From Wolfiporia cocos (lineage: Eukaryota > Basidiomycota > Agaricomycetes > Polyporales > Phaeolaceae): 64,000 nt of DNA. A program made the translations under genes and the position numbers. The stretch covers positions 496,001 through 560,000 of the forward strand of contig JACCLO010000008.1 in the NCBI GenBank assembly GCA_029448655.1. Reading direction: 5' to 3'. Positions 21,039 to 32,873 of this stretch are shown here, one piece after another; positions within the stretch are counted from its first letter, which is position 1; each line of letters begins with the position of its first letter. Under the pieces are notes generated by a model that worked only from the letters and a program-made list of their open reading frames with translations, was not told the origin of the DNA and did no database searches.

Positions 21039-23867
21039 ATGGAAGACAGCTCAGATCAATGCTCCCGTACCAATATCACTCCATCCAGATATGCCGAAGT
21101 TCTGATTGACGTCCGCGCTCACACCGAGAGCATCCTCAACAGCGAGCCCGCCCATTTGTCAGTCTCTCATTTGGTCTAGCTGGTACGCGCGTTTGGCTCA
21201 CGACATGGCATCAGCGCGGACATTGCGCTTGCAGATGCCACGCGACACAGGCTCGTGCGCTCCCTCTGCGCTTGGAACTTCGAGCCGCACAAGCTGCCCG
21301 AGGAAGAGGTCCTCGCATGCTCCTACATTCTCTTTGAGGCCCTCTTTCGTATCGACGGCCTCCAGCACGCCGTCGGCATCCCCCTCAGCGAGTGTCTTCG
21401 CCCTACGCTCGTACGCGCAATTAACGATAGCATGCTTCTTCAGATCGCATCGCGTCCTTCTTACAGCACTTACGGCAGGTATACCGGCAGGGAAACTCAT
21501 ACCATAACTTCCAGCACGCCCTCGATGTCTTCCAGGCGACGTACCACTTCCTGTTCCGGGCCGGCGTGGTGCCGCCGGTGTCCATACTCCTCCAGGCAGA
21601 CAATCGGACGTGGCGACGGGACAAGGACCATCGGAGCAGCAATCTCATGTCCTGCCTCACACCTGAGGACTTGCTCGTTCTGTCCATCGCTGCGATCGGC
21701 CATGATGTTGGGCACCCTGGCCTCACGAATGCATTCATGGTAGGTTCTTCCCCTTGCTTCGCTCCTTGTAGACATAGACGTGCAAGCGACGCGCGGCTGT
21801 CACTTGAGTGCTCATCGCCACAACAAGCCGGGCGCCATATGTGGGGCGCCAGGTTCGTGCCGAGTGGCGTTCGCCGGCGGCCCGCACTGGAGGCGGAGAT
21901 GTGAATGGTCTACACGCTAGCACCATGATCGCCGGCGCATGTGGCCCTAGAACTCCAGCATAGCCGAGATTTCACCTAGGGATGCTGCGCACCCCAAACC
22001 TAGAGCGGCTCGTAGCTATACGAGAGGACGGCAAAGGATACGTTAGCATACATGCACTATTCTCTGCTAGCCCCAGTAGGGTCGCACAGCAGATTGGTCA
22101 ACTTCATGTTGGCTCTAAGCTCACATAGTGGCATTGTCACCGGTTGCCACGATCATTGAATATTGGTTATTGTCTCGCTGACGTCCAGACAGCTGCACGG
22201 GCAATGTCTGCTCTTGCTGAGGGACAAGGATGTTAGGCACTGTCGGCTCCTGTTAGGGTGGGGCCGCCGGACATCGTCGCTGCTGGGAGGTCCCTGATCT
22301 CTCCTTGACTGTTTTCATATCTATGTCTTCTTGTCATCCGTGAATGATTGCTGCTTTGAGCATTGCAGAAGCTCGCGGGGCTCAGTGGAATATGTTACTA
22401 TGAATGTTGGTATGATGGAGATCGGGAACGTGTTGTTGACTGCTGCGCCTGGTCCGATAGTCCCGGACTAGACTCATGAGCGCCACTGCGTTGATGCATT
22501 CTTGTAGTCCTGATTTCTGGCTTACCGTTCGACCGCAGTGCTGACGCTCTCCGCAGAAAAATGCACGGACACCTCTTGCGGTGGTATACGACGACAAGTC
22601 GGTTCTCGAGCAGATGCATTATTCCCTGATTCTGCAGATTATGCGGCATAACGGCCTTGGCGAGCTGCTCGACCGACCTCAGCACGGACCCGCTTTTCGC
22701 AAGCTGCTTCTTGGCACGGTGCTTGCGACGGACCTGAGCCTGCACGCGGAGTTCATGGCAAACTTCACTGAGCTTGCCGGCCCGCAGGGACACACCGTCG
22801 GCGAGCACAAGCGTAAGGTGCTCGTATGCCAGGCGCTCATCAAGTGCGCGGATATCAGTAATCCGGTGAGTATGTTCTAAGTGTGAGTAGGGGGATTCTG
22901 ACGGTATGAATCTGCCGCAGTGTCGGCCATATAGTGTGTCGAAGCACTGGGTTGCGGCGCTCGAGTCGGAATGGTCCTGCCAATTGATGCTCGAGCGACA
23001 TCTGCATTTACCGGCAACGGTAAAACCCTCCAATGACTCGCTGGGCGAGGCGCGCGGACAGGTGTGGTTTATCAGCACGTTCACGCTGCCGCTGTTTCTG
23101 CTTGTTGCGCGAGGTATTCCTGGTGAGTAGAAGCTCGACCCTCCCTGTCAGAACTATCTCACTGTCACCCAGAACTGGAAGAATTTGCACAACAATGTAG
23201 GGAGAACCTATCGATGTGGGAACAGCGCTGTTCAGAGCTGTCATCGCAGGATGAGCCCTCTGTCTCAGACGATTCTGAGCCAACCCCCGTGTCACGCGAG
23301 TATTCGCTCGTCGCCAATTTCCGAACTGCGTTCCCGCCCACGCTTCCCGAGTCCTTCCGCAGCTCCGACACATCCACCTCGCGTACATGCTCTCCGACCC
23401 CCTCTTCCATACCCTCTTGCAGCTCCTCCTCCGCCTCTAGTCACTACGAGAGCTGCGAGTCCGGCCCGCCCTCGCCCTTCATGGCCTTCACCTTCCGTGA
23501 CGCCGCGCCTCCACCTCCTGCCTCACCTCTTCCCCGCCTCGCAATCTCGCCACGCACGCCGAGCATTGCATCCGCGTCTGCATCCCTGTCCGCATCGACC
23601 GTACCGTCGACGGCGGCGCAGCATGACGCGACCGCCGCAATCCGCGCCGCGTACAAGGCAAGCGTGCGCAAGAAGAAGAGCTGGCACCGCAGCTCGTGGA
23701 ACTCCGGCTCCATCTCGCCTCCCGCGCTGCACCCATCAAGTGCGTCCTCGCCCGCGACGACGCACCACTCGAGCCCGCTTACGCCCGACTCGGCGCGCCC
23801 GGCCGTGGGGGTGAGTGTAGGCGTAGGTGTGAGCCCGCTGAGCGCGGTGTGTGGCACACAGCCATAG
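21039..23867 (+). CDS. Class I 3',5'-cyclic-nucleotide phosphodiesterase (PDE2-like)
   Basis: This would hydrolyse cAMP (possibly cGMP) to 5'-AMP and so turn down PKA signalling. Catalytic signatures in order: YHNFQHALDVFQ (HNxxHAxD-type), the metal-binding HDVGHPGLTNAFM, the HxEFM-like HAEFMANF, and CADISNP followed by W-x8-W. A Ser-rich disordered tail of about 220 residues follows. Well-supported exons are 21444-21739, 22557-22865, 22921-23122 and 23173-23867, with introns 21740-22556 (817 bp), 22866-22920 (55 bp) and 23123-23172 (50 bp). The N-terminal part is problematic. ATG 21039 and the segments ending ILNSEPAHL and starting LVRAFGSRHGIS share a frame but are split by TAG at 21177, and GIPLSE (to 21391) and IASFLQHL (from 21449) are out of frame with no good short GT-AG intron. 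Either two unusual introns (21111-21179, 21349-21443), a consensus error or early decay applies. Stop TAG at 23865. Confidence 0.85.
21740..22556 (+). other. Unusually long intron in the phosphodiesterase gene
   Basis: The donor GTAGGT at 21740 follows codon ATG of the LTNAFM motif. The acceptor CCGCAG at 22556, preceded by a CTGAC branch-like site, leads into KNARTPLAVVYDD, which continues the catalytic domain. At 817 bp it is about 15 times longer than the other introns of this gene. No ORF, inverted-repeat ends or target duplication were recognised inside. Confidence 0.7.
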
Positions 23868-24467
23868 CAACGACTGATTGATCGACGCGATGGACCTGCC
23901 ATAAGATACTGTATCATAGATGTACACCACTGCTCCTTCACGAGCCACGCCGCCCAGCATGTTAACATCCAGGATGTACATGTCCTTCATACAAGGGCTT
24001 GCACCAATACTGGGACGCAGCAACGGTATCATTGACGTCCTTGCGCAGTGCGGGCTGGCGGATGCAGAAGGGACGTTTGCATGTCACCAAATTGTGTTGT
24101 ATACCCGAGAGATCTCATTGTGTAGCTGTAAGGAATGTCAGACTACGTATCACTACCCCCTGCTGCAATCAGCCTTCTCGTTGATCCGTTTGCAATAGTT
24201 ATTGATGTTTGACAATGTCAATATATTATGTGGCAGTGAAGGAGTGGCAGGGTTTATCTTGCGTAGTCGCATAATTAGATAACTGGGATACATGCATTCT
24301 AAGTCGTGAAGAGAGTCGAGAGCGGCAAATACGTCATGAACAAATTGCGGTACTAAAGGAGTGTAGGTGCTGACAATCAGCGGATAGCAGAGCAGAGCGT
24401 CCTGATTAGATGTGGATACGATGTACGAATTTACAAGCCTTTCATTGATAACCCCAGAAAAGATACC
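23868..24467. other. Convergent intergenic region
   Basis: The phosphodiesterase and NUM1-like genes converge here, so both 3' UTRs and polyadenylation signals should lie in these 600 bp. No further gene, repeat or RNA is visible. Confidence 0.6.
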
Positions 24468-27400
24468 CTATACATGCTTTGTCGACTTCCTGTGATTGAA
24501 CTTTGAGAAGAAACCAGCACCCTCATGCGACGTGGCGCTTCCCGTCCGCGATCGGAATGACCACGCGGGAGAAGCAGGCCGATGGTCTTCAGAGGGCGCA
24601 GAGAGATGCTGGCCACTTGATTGCGATGCTTGTTGTGGAGGATGATCGTGACCGTGGTGGTGGTGGTGGTGATGATGATGATGTACTTGCCCTACTGTGT
24701 GCTTTCCATCGCAGCAGGCACGGACATTCTCGAGTCCCTCGAACCCGCCTTCAGACAACGTGTCTTGGTGCAATTCAAAGTCCAGATCCTCATTGTCTTC
24801 TTCCTCGAAATCTTGAGCATAGCTGAGGCGCTGCTCGTGGTCAGCCCATCGGAGATACTCCGCCGCAGGCGTTCCGGATCGCCTGCCCAAGGATCCCCCC
24901 ATGGACACTCGTGAGCGGCTCCGATGCGCACGAGTCGTACCCCAAGACTTCCCGCTGAGAGCTGTCCTTCCGGTTCGTATACTGCGATGGCTTGGGCTGG
25001 ATGTAGCAACTGGACCAGATGGTTCGTCATCCGGAAGCTCTTCGTCCAGAGACATGGGACTCAGAGGGGCACGGGGACCGCTACGTGGCGATCCTCCTGA
25101 TGACAGGGAATTCGAACGCTGAACAAGGAACTCTAGAGCCTGCGAGGGAACGTTAGGTATGCTTCCAATCCCTTATGACTACTTACATTCATCCAGAGGT
25201 CATGCCTTTCTTTCGTGGGAGCAGTGATTTTCACCTCACGGACAGGAGTAGTGATGATGATACTATACTGGCAGAGTCCTGGCGGCATAGGATTGGGGTC
25301 AAGTACGGCCCGGAAATCTTCAATGTATGCTATGATATTCGATTTAAGTAACAAGGGCACCTGGTTAAGACACAGGGACGTACCGCTCTTGTTATTGGAC
25401 TCTGTGGGCTTGATGACGCTGGGATCATCTTCACTCCAATTGAGCATTCTTGTGTACGGATGAATCCAGACGAAGCGCTGATGCCTTGTAGACCCGAGGC
25501 CTTTCCCTAGGGTGCGACGGGTATACTTGTACATGGGCTCGCCAATCATTGCCTGCGTGATCGCATGAAGGGCAATAGGATCTATTGAGGACTGACCGCC
25601 GTTGTGGGCGAACGTTCCCGCAACGCGACCAGCTGTAACAGCGTGAGATCCGTGATGATCGGATGACATGGAAGAGTGCAAACTCTGACCACCAGAGGTA
25701 AGGGACGTGGTGGACATTTCGCGACGTTCGCGTTCGCGGAACGCTGACGACCTTGGGCTCCCTTCCGGCACCTTTGGCATGGTGTTCGCTGATGAACGGA
25801 AGCTGCTTGTTGAAGGCAAGTCGCGGATGCTTTGCTGGTTCTGATGCCCGCTGGTGCTCGGCTGTCGCAGGAATGAGTTTCGCGCACTCAACAGAGGGCT
25901 TGTGGCGCGTTGTATGAGTTCAGCAGGTGGTGGTGAAGTCGGGCGAGGAGGGGGTATATCCTGCGGCTGACGCTTGTCGGGTATGAATGAGGGGGGTGGC
26001 ATGCTATTCGAGGGTGGCGGTACACGAGGAGGAGGAGGGATTGACATCATAGGTGGTCGAGATTTGTCGATTATACTGGGAACATGGGAGGGTGTGCGAG
26101 ATCGGCCAACGAACTCGTCCATAATAACAGAATCAATATTGGAATCGATGGATTGTCTGCGATCAGAATGAGAAGTACGTGGGCGAGCAATGAGTGTGGC
26201 ATTTAAGTCTCGGAGGGTGGTATTAGGCGAAGGAGGGGCGGCTGAAGGTAGCAAAGAAGTCGCGGGACCAGCAGGCGAAGGTGGAGATATAAATTGGAAT
26301 TGCTGCGAATTGACTCCAACGCGGTAGAGAGAAGGGAAGGGGGCAGGTGCCGGAGTGGACGGGGCGGTAGCAGGAGCCGAGATCGGGTGAAGAGCAGGCG
26401 AAGAGGAAGGGACAGCGAGAGAAGGAGAAACCCAGTCATCTGTCTGAATTGACATTTCCTTGAGCTCAGGTTTGGGTGCTGGTATCGGCTCAGGCACAGT
26501 TACAGGATCAACCTGGTCCACCTTGACTGGCACGGACTCCTCTGTGATGACCTCCGTCTCAATGGCCTTAGATTCGTACATAGGCTGAAGGGCTATCATT
26601 GCGGAGGGAGACGCGAGAGAGACTGCAGACGACATCGCCGACCGTCCCTGACGGCTCGGAAGGCGAGACGCCTTGATGCTCTCATTGTCCTCATCGCTGT
26701 CCGAGTAGTCATTGTCTGTGACCGTCATGATCGAGTGGAAGTCATTGGTGGAGTCTGTCGGGGTTGGCATGACTATACTCCGCTGCTCATCGCTGTCGGT
26801 GACGGTCCGGATGGAGTGGAAGTCGTTGAGCGAGTCTGTTGGCGTCGGAATGACCATGCTCTGCCGCGCGTCTGTGTACGCCTCCGTATCCGACGACGAG
26901 CCTATCTCGGTCGCAGCATCGCTGTAATCGTCTACATGCGACACAATAAGCGAAGGAGGACGGGTGCGACCTGGGTGAACCGTGGAACTATCGTTCGAGT
27001 CGAAGGAGCTCTCTCTGATGTCAACGAGGCGGCGGTGCCCTGGAGTGGGTGTTGCCTGCACTTCTGCTGTCTCAGCGACGGGCGTCGACGTCTGCGTCTG
27101 CATTTCAGCGGTGATTGGCACCGGCAGAGATTGGGTTTGAATCTGCATCTCCGCCGTCTTGACAGGTGTTGGCTCTGGCTCGGCATCGGTTTGAGTATCC
27201 ATCTCCATCGTTTGCACAGGCGCAACGCGTAGCTCGGCGTCAGTCTGAATATCCATCTCCACTGTTCGCACTGGCGCAGGACGTGGTTCAGCGTCGGTTT
27301 GAACGTCCATCTCGGCCATCTGCGCTGGCACAGGAATTGGCTCAACATCTGTCTGAATGTCCATCTCGGCCGTCTGCACACGAACGGCCTCAGGTTCAGG

Positions 27401-29910
27401 GTCCGTTTGGATGTCCATCTCGAATGTCTGCACAGATACAGGCAAGGGCTCTGGGAGCGTCTGGATCTCAACGCTGGATGAAGCCACGGCAGCGGTCTGT
27501 ACCTCAGCCTGAGCAAAGACGGGAGCTGGCGCCGCCTGCGGCCGCTCAGGCTCAGGCTCGGGTTCGGTGAGCACCGCACTGGAGATGAAGATGCGCTTGG
27601 GTTCAAGGTCTTCGTGCTGAACGCCAGCTTCTGCATGAACAGGGACAACAGGAACAGGCTCGTCCTCGGTTTGCATCGACATCTCGCACATCGTCGGCAC
27701 AGGAGCTGGCTCTGGAACCGGCACAGGAACAGGTTCCGCGTCGACCTGGGCGCCCATCTCACACATCACAGGCGCGGGCTGAACAGGTGCCGGCGGTGGT
27801 GGTGGTGAGGGAAGCGCCTCCTCGAAGTCGGTCTGACAACCAAACTCCGCGGTCTCTACGCGTCGCCCGACCTCCCCGACCTCGGTGCTGTTCTCGAGCG
27901 AGTTGTCGCCCAGTGCGAACCCGAGCTCTGCAGCCAGCGCGCCAGGCTGCCCCACGATGGAAGACCGACGCGCCTCTTGGAACGCAGCGCCGCCCCTGGC
28001 GCGCCTTGGCAGCGTGCCGCCGCGGCCGCCCCTCGCACTGACGGTCTGTCTCAGGGGACTGCCATTGGCAGGCTGCGACGCCGTCAATGACGATCGGCGG
28101 AGGATGTTCGCGAACGCAGGGTCCATTCCGTCCACGCTCGTACGGCTTGGGGTTGGAGACGTCTGCAGATCCGGCTCATCCTCTTGAGCCTCCTTCTCGG
28201 CGGGTGCCTCATCGGAGAACGCGGCAGGTACGGACGGGACGGGAGGCGGCGGGGACGTTTCGCGGGAGCCAGAGCTAGGTTCGGGATCCGAGTCGGAATC
28301 GTCTTCCGCTGACGGATGGTGCGCCGCCAGACGTTGCATGAGCGTGAGTCCATTCCTGCCTCGGCCGCGTCCGCGTCCGCGGCCTCGGCCGACGCGGAAC
28401 GGTGTTAAGCGTGGCTTTGGCTTGGGTCCTTCTGCGTCCTCGTCCGCGATTTGCTCCTCCTCGTCTTCTGTGGCGCGCGTGGGCAGGGAGTCTAGCTGGC
28501 GCCGGTACTCCATCCGCAGCTCCTTCTCACGCTGAATCGTGCTCTTGAGTGTATTGATCTGCCTCTGAGCGTGAGCCAACCGCTGTTGCAGCGCCTCCAC
28601 TTCATTGTTCGGATGATTGGATGCGGAGATGCGTTTCGAGGGCGATGCGGTGGGCGAGGACTCGGAGAGCTCGTCTGGAACTTCTGACGCGAAGAACGCG
28701 CCGTGATCGATGCTCCGCCTTGTGTTCGAGTGAGCACGGCCGTGAGTGCCAAAGGCCTCTTCCTCCTCCTGGATGCCAGCAATTGTAGGATCTATAGGTG
28801 CGGCGCCGTTCGGAGTGGGAGGAGCAAAGCGAGGGAACCGCCGGGTGGCCTTGGCTGCCTCGGCCCTCATCGAGTCGAGTGCTTGCTGCAGGTCAGACTT
28901 TTCGCGCTGGAGGCTGGCCGCCTGTTTCCGACCTTGCGCCACAGCGGTTTCATGCTTCGCCTTGAGCTCATCGTACGCGACTTTTGAGCGCTCTAGCTCG
29001 GATTTGTAATTGTCGATGGACTCGCGGGCGGCGGTGGTCACCTTCTGAAGCCGCTTGTTCTCACCTTCCAGTCGCGCTGCCTGAGCTTGCGATTCTTTGA
29101 GCTCGTCATTCAGGTTCTGCAGCGCCGTCTGCTGATCCCAATTCTCGTCTTTGTACTTTTGTTCGAGCTCGTTGGACTTCCGCAGCTGAAGCTGAAGGTC
29201 CTCGATGATCGCGTTGAGCTCGTCGACCCGTGCACGCCAGATCTGGTTGTCTTTCTGGAGCTCATTGTTGAGTGCAGTTGTACGCCGCACCTCCGCGAGC
29301 AGCCCTTCTCCTATGTCCGCGGCGAACTCTGTTGAATGATCAGCGTCAACGGCGGACCACTGTAGATGGGGTCGCCTGACGCACTCATATCTGAGACGCG
29401 GTGAGCAGCATTCCTCTCGCGACGTGAAGAGCGCGATGCCATGCTTCCCACAGCCTCCCTTGATCTCTTGCTCGAGCGATTCGGATGTTCGTCTTCGGCA
29501 CGGAAAGCCATGTGCCCGCCCTCGGACTGTTGCGGATGAATACAGTACCATGTCTGTACACGCGTAGGACATACCTCTGGCCCAAACAAGAGAGAGATCT
29601 GCGGGTTCTCCACCTCCCATGCCTCAACCTGCTCCGCCAACTCGCGATACCGGTCGAGCACTTGCACATTCGACTCGTCCTCGTCGTCGCTATTTCCGTC
29701 CATCTCAAGCTGCTCGAGCTGTCGGACACGGTCCTCGAGCTCGGTTTTCTGCATGGCGAGCTGCTGGCCGAGGTCGACAGCGCGCTGGTACTGCTTTTCC
29801 TTGAGGTCGAGAATGCGCTCGAGCTGGGAGCGCATGTTGGCGGGTGGTGATGGAGAGGGGCTGCGGGACATGGCGTCGACGCTGTCTTCGCCGTCGGAGG
29901 AGAGGGGCAT
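24468..29910 (-). CDS. NUM1/ApsA-like cortical anchor protein with PH domain
   Basis: This protein tethers dynein and mitochondria to the cell cortex and thereby positions nuclei. Five exons give 1745 residues: 29910-29575, 29526-29385, 29328-25384, 25329-25187 and 25139-24468. The introns are 48, 56, 54 and 47 bp, all GT-AG. ATG 29910 is the first in a long frame. Residues about 25-110 and 165-320 form coiled coils (FAADIGEGLLAEVRR begins the second). A long disordered, acidic middle holds degenerate EMDIQTD repeats (about residues 700-920). The PH domain at about 1420-1530 shows RFVWIHPYTRMLNWS, DPNPMPPGL and ERHDLWMNALEFLVQ, matching the Num1/Mcp5 lipid-binding PH type. The C-terminal tail has a run of ten histidines. 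The 54-bp intron is in frame, so naive translation adds 18 residues inside the PH domain. Intron 47 bp upstream of the last exon restores the PH C-terminal helix. Confidence 0.93.
27060..27775 (-). repeat. Coding repeats (MDIQTD type) inside the NUM1-like gene
   Basis: About ten diverged units of roughly 17-22 codons, each centred on E-M-x-x-Q-T-D followed by a Glu/Pro/Val linker, follow one another (MDIQTD, MDVQTD, MDTQTD, MCEMSMQTED). Yeast Num1 also has a large internal repeat array, but with a different and longer unit. Copy number is probably variable between strains. Confidence 0.8.
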
Positions 29911-30129
29911 GGTCGCCCGACACGCGGAGCAGACCTAGAACGTTGTGAATAAGGACGCGTTTAGTAGCGGGGCGTTCAACATGGTCCCGCCATTGTTGTC
30001 ACGTCACACTTCATTTCGTTGCTGTGACGATGATGACATGTGATACGACGTGACAGCTCGGACTTGGCCCCAAACGACCTCGTCGGCTAGTCCTCTCCAG
30101 CACCTCGCTTCAACAATCCTTGCCCGGCC
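29911..30129. promoter_or_regulatory. Shared divergent promoter region
   Basis: Only 219 bp separate the start codons of the minus-strand NUM1-like gene and the plus-strand J-protein gene, so both core promoters must lie here or overlap. Repeated ACGTGACA/TGTCACGT-like motifs occur around 29998-30050. No TATA box is evident. Confidence 0.65.
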
Positions 30130-31495
30130 ATGTCTTCATCCGATGCGGACGACGCCAACCCGTACGAGCTCCTCGGCGTGACCCTCGAGGCCACCGAGCA
30201 GGAGATCCGCACCGCGTACCGCCAGCGTTCGCTCAAGGTTCATCCGGACAGAGTACGTACCCTCACTTCCTCGGCACCGATCACAGCTTTGAACGCTGCG
30301 CTCTGACAAAAGTCTTGCACGCAAGAACCGCGGAAACCCTGATGCAGGTGGGCCTCTTACCGCCCATCCGTACCACCATCTCTAACAATTGCTTGCAGCG
30401 CGCAAGTTCCACGAGCTCAATCAGGCCTATGAGCTGCTGCTCGATCCGCTCCGGCGCATGGCGCTTGACGCCAAGGTCCGTCTGAAGGAGGCGCGCAAAG
30501 CGCGGTACGCAACGTACGACGCGAAGCGCAAGAATCTTGTCGAGGAGCTGGAGGAGCGGGAGCGCGCGTTCAAAAAGGCGCGCGTTGAGAAGCAGGAGGA
30601 AGAGCGAGCGCGCTTTTTCGAGAACGAGCGCATCATGGAGGAGGGTAGGCGGCTACGTGAGGAGCGCGAGAAGGCGCTCAGGAAGCGGGAGGAGGAGCGT
30701 GAGGCGGCGGAGAGAGCAAAGGCAAGTGAGGACGAGCCGCCTGCGTTAGGTATGCTCCCATTACAAACAACTTGCCACTCACTCAACACGGATACCTCCT
30801 AGGCGACCTCGATACAACCATCCGTCTCAAAATTTCCCTCTCCTCCCATCCAACCCTTACCACGGCATCTAGCCTCGCCGCGCTCCTCTCGCCTTTCGGT
30901 ACCATTGACGAGTCGGTCATTATGCTCTCTCTCAAGCCTGCTCCACCCAAAAAGCCAAAACGTGTTACGGCACTTGTGCCATTCCGCCAAGTCAGTGGTG
31001 CGTTTGCCGCTGTGTGTGCAAGCGGACGTGTCGAAAGTGGGCTCGGAGACATTGAGGTGACATGGGCGGAGGGAAAAGAACCCGAGTTGATTGGGTGGCT
31101 GAAGAAGATGGGACAGCTCGGCGGTGATACAACTCGGAGTGTGCGGACAAGTTCTGGAGAGGAGGCGAAGTCGAGCAGTCCCACGCCCAATAATACCGCA
31201 CCTACCACCAGCACATCAGCATCCAATACTGCCGGCATATCTTCGCCATCTTCGACATCATTCTCGTCCTTCCCTTCATTCGTACGTGCCTATTTACATG
31301 ATCTACAAAGAGCGCTGACTGACATCGGCTGAGCAGCCAGATTTCGATCCGATGCCTCCCAGCTCTTCATCCATCCCGTCAGCTACTGTTGCAGGATTGG
31401 ACTATGAATCTCTTACACTCATGCGTTTACGTCAAGCAGAGCGTGAACGCCTCGAGCGAGAGATTGAGGAGAGAGAGGCGACTGAAGGCGCTTGA
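30130..31495 (+). CDS. DNAJC17/Cwf23-type spliceosomal J-domain protein
   Basis: This is a type III J protein, a co-chaperone of Hsp70 associated with the spliceosome in its orthologues (human DNAJC17, fission yeast Cwf23). Exons 30130-30252, 30326-30347, 30399-30749, 30803-31281 and 31337-31495 give 377 residues. The J domain opens the protein: NPYELLGV, then helix II ending KVHPDR with the HPD motif needed to stimulate Hsp70, then FHELNQAYELLLDP. A 22-nt micro-exon encodes NRGNPDA after HPDR. A long charged helix (EERERAFKKARVEKQEEERARFFENER, in two parts) follows, then an RRM-like region with TIRLKISL and ESVIMLSLKP, a Ser/Thr-rich linker, and the conserved end DYESLTLMRLRQAERERLE. Chosen start: only ATG preceding the J domain in frame. 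It is divergently transcribed from the NUM1-like gene. Confidence 0.92.
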
Positions 31496-32386
31496 TACAT
31501 GTGTAGATTTTGCAAGTACTATACTCTGCTCTTGCGGCAACTGTGCTGCCGGATTGAGTCGTTCTATGATACTGGTACGAATCCTTGGATATCCACACAG
31601 GTAGAGGGATTTTGGTCTAACGCAGGAAGCGCGCGGAGATCCATCGCTAGATTGATGGCATCAGTGTGCTCCAATTGTCGATCATTCAAGATTGTACCGT
31701 GCGAGTCGCAGGCTCGCCGAATCACCGCATGCTAACCTTCTGGAAGTCAATACGTATATCGCGGCCAAGTTATGGACGTATTCTTGGACGCCACAGGGCA
31801 AACTGAATTTCTGACAGATTGACTCAGAGCTGGCGCAACGACTCTGTCACGGGAGACCCCTTCCGAGTAAAGCCACGAGCCAGGCTCACTAACCACCTTC
31901 GAAACGGGGCACAATGCAGCTGCGATAGGCAGCACAGGTGTGTTCCACTACTTCAGCTTATTCCTGGAACGTGATAATGTCATTTGTTCTCTTGGCTGTC
32001 CATGACAGACCCGACCGCTGTCTGACACACCAAATGCCTCTGGCTAGTCGGTCGCCTCGAAGCAATGGAAACGTCTCCTCAGTCACATCAATATCAATTA
32101 AGCTCGAGGTACCTCGAAGGTGGGCGTCGATTTGTGGTCACAACGTTTCTCGGCCCCAGTTTCGATGGTAACCTCGGACTGGAAGCTCATCGAGGCGACC
32201 TGAATAATTCGGCAATCCGGCATTCTACCTTATGTCACCACGGGTAAAGGTATCTCACCTTTTCGGCAGCACTATTTCTCACTCAGAGATGAACATTTGA
32301 ACACAAGCATTTGTCAATTGTTGCCATGATGTTGATTGATGCTAGATGAAGGGCATGGCAGCAACTTCATGCAAGCGAGGGACTTC
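31496..32386. other. No gene recognised; boundary to the repeat-rich half
   Basis: This holds the 3' flank of the J-protein gene and then short motif-free frames. The first identifiable repeat begins near 32387. It marks the transition from gene space to nested transposons. Confidence 0.5.
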
Positions 32387-32592
32387 AGTCAATTATCTTA
32401 ATCTTCCAACTGCCCTTCACTTAAGAAATGGCAGTTGTGAGCTAGGTTTGCATGCAGATTAATCTGCTAGCTGCGGCAGATTAATCTACTGTGACAATAA
32501 AATGATATATCCAGGATTCAAACCAAGGACCTTAGCACAGATGATAATAAGAGCATCGCAGCATACATTAACCAACTGAGCTACAGTGCAAC
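32387..32592 (-). repeat. SINE-like tRNA-derived repeat (left, inverted copy)
   Basis: This is an inverted near-copy of 35499-35722. On the minus strand it starts with a tRNA-like head whose B box reads GGTTTGAATCCTGG. It continues through TTTTATTGTCACAGTAGATTAATCTGCC, a short hairpin of two inverted GATTAATCTGC arms, and ends near TTCAGTCAA. The tRNA head has pol III box A/B spacing but does not fold as a functional tRNA by eye, so I call a SINE-like repeat rather than a tRNA gene. Confidence 0.65.
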
Positions 32593-32873
32593 TAGTATCT
32601 GCACACTTTTAAGCAATATATAGAATATTTTGTAAAGTTCATTTTTGTGGTTTAACATCTCCCATAACACAAATACAAATGAATCTGCCTCTAAAGACCT
32701 GTGATTCCAGTGCATTCAGCTTTCCCATGGTGAGTTGCTCCAGGTCAGGCATGGTAAATCAAGCTACCACTATCATTGATTTCTTTATGCTTGTTGTAGC
32801 AGTTAGTTGCCTTGATGATTTGCAAAAATTGTGTGTAAAATTTGCGTTATATATATTTTAATTGGTCAAAGTG

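Noticed and set aside
21158..21179. 22-bp intron GTCAGT...TCTAG removing the stop in the phosphodiesterase gene
   Set aside because: Too short for a spliceosomal intron, and its length would break the frame shared by both sides.
24650..24690. GGT/GAT trinucleotide microsatellite as a noncoding repeat
   Set aside because: It is the coding sequence of the poly-His tract of the NUM1-like protein on the minus strand.
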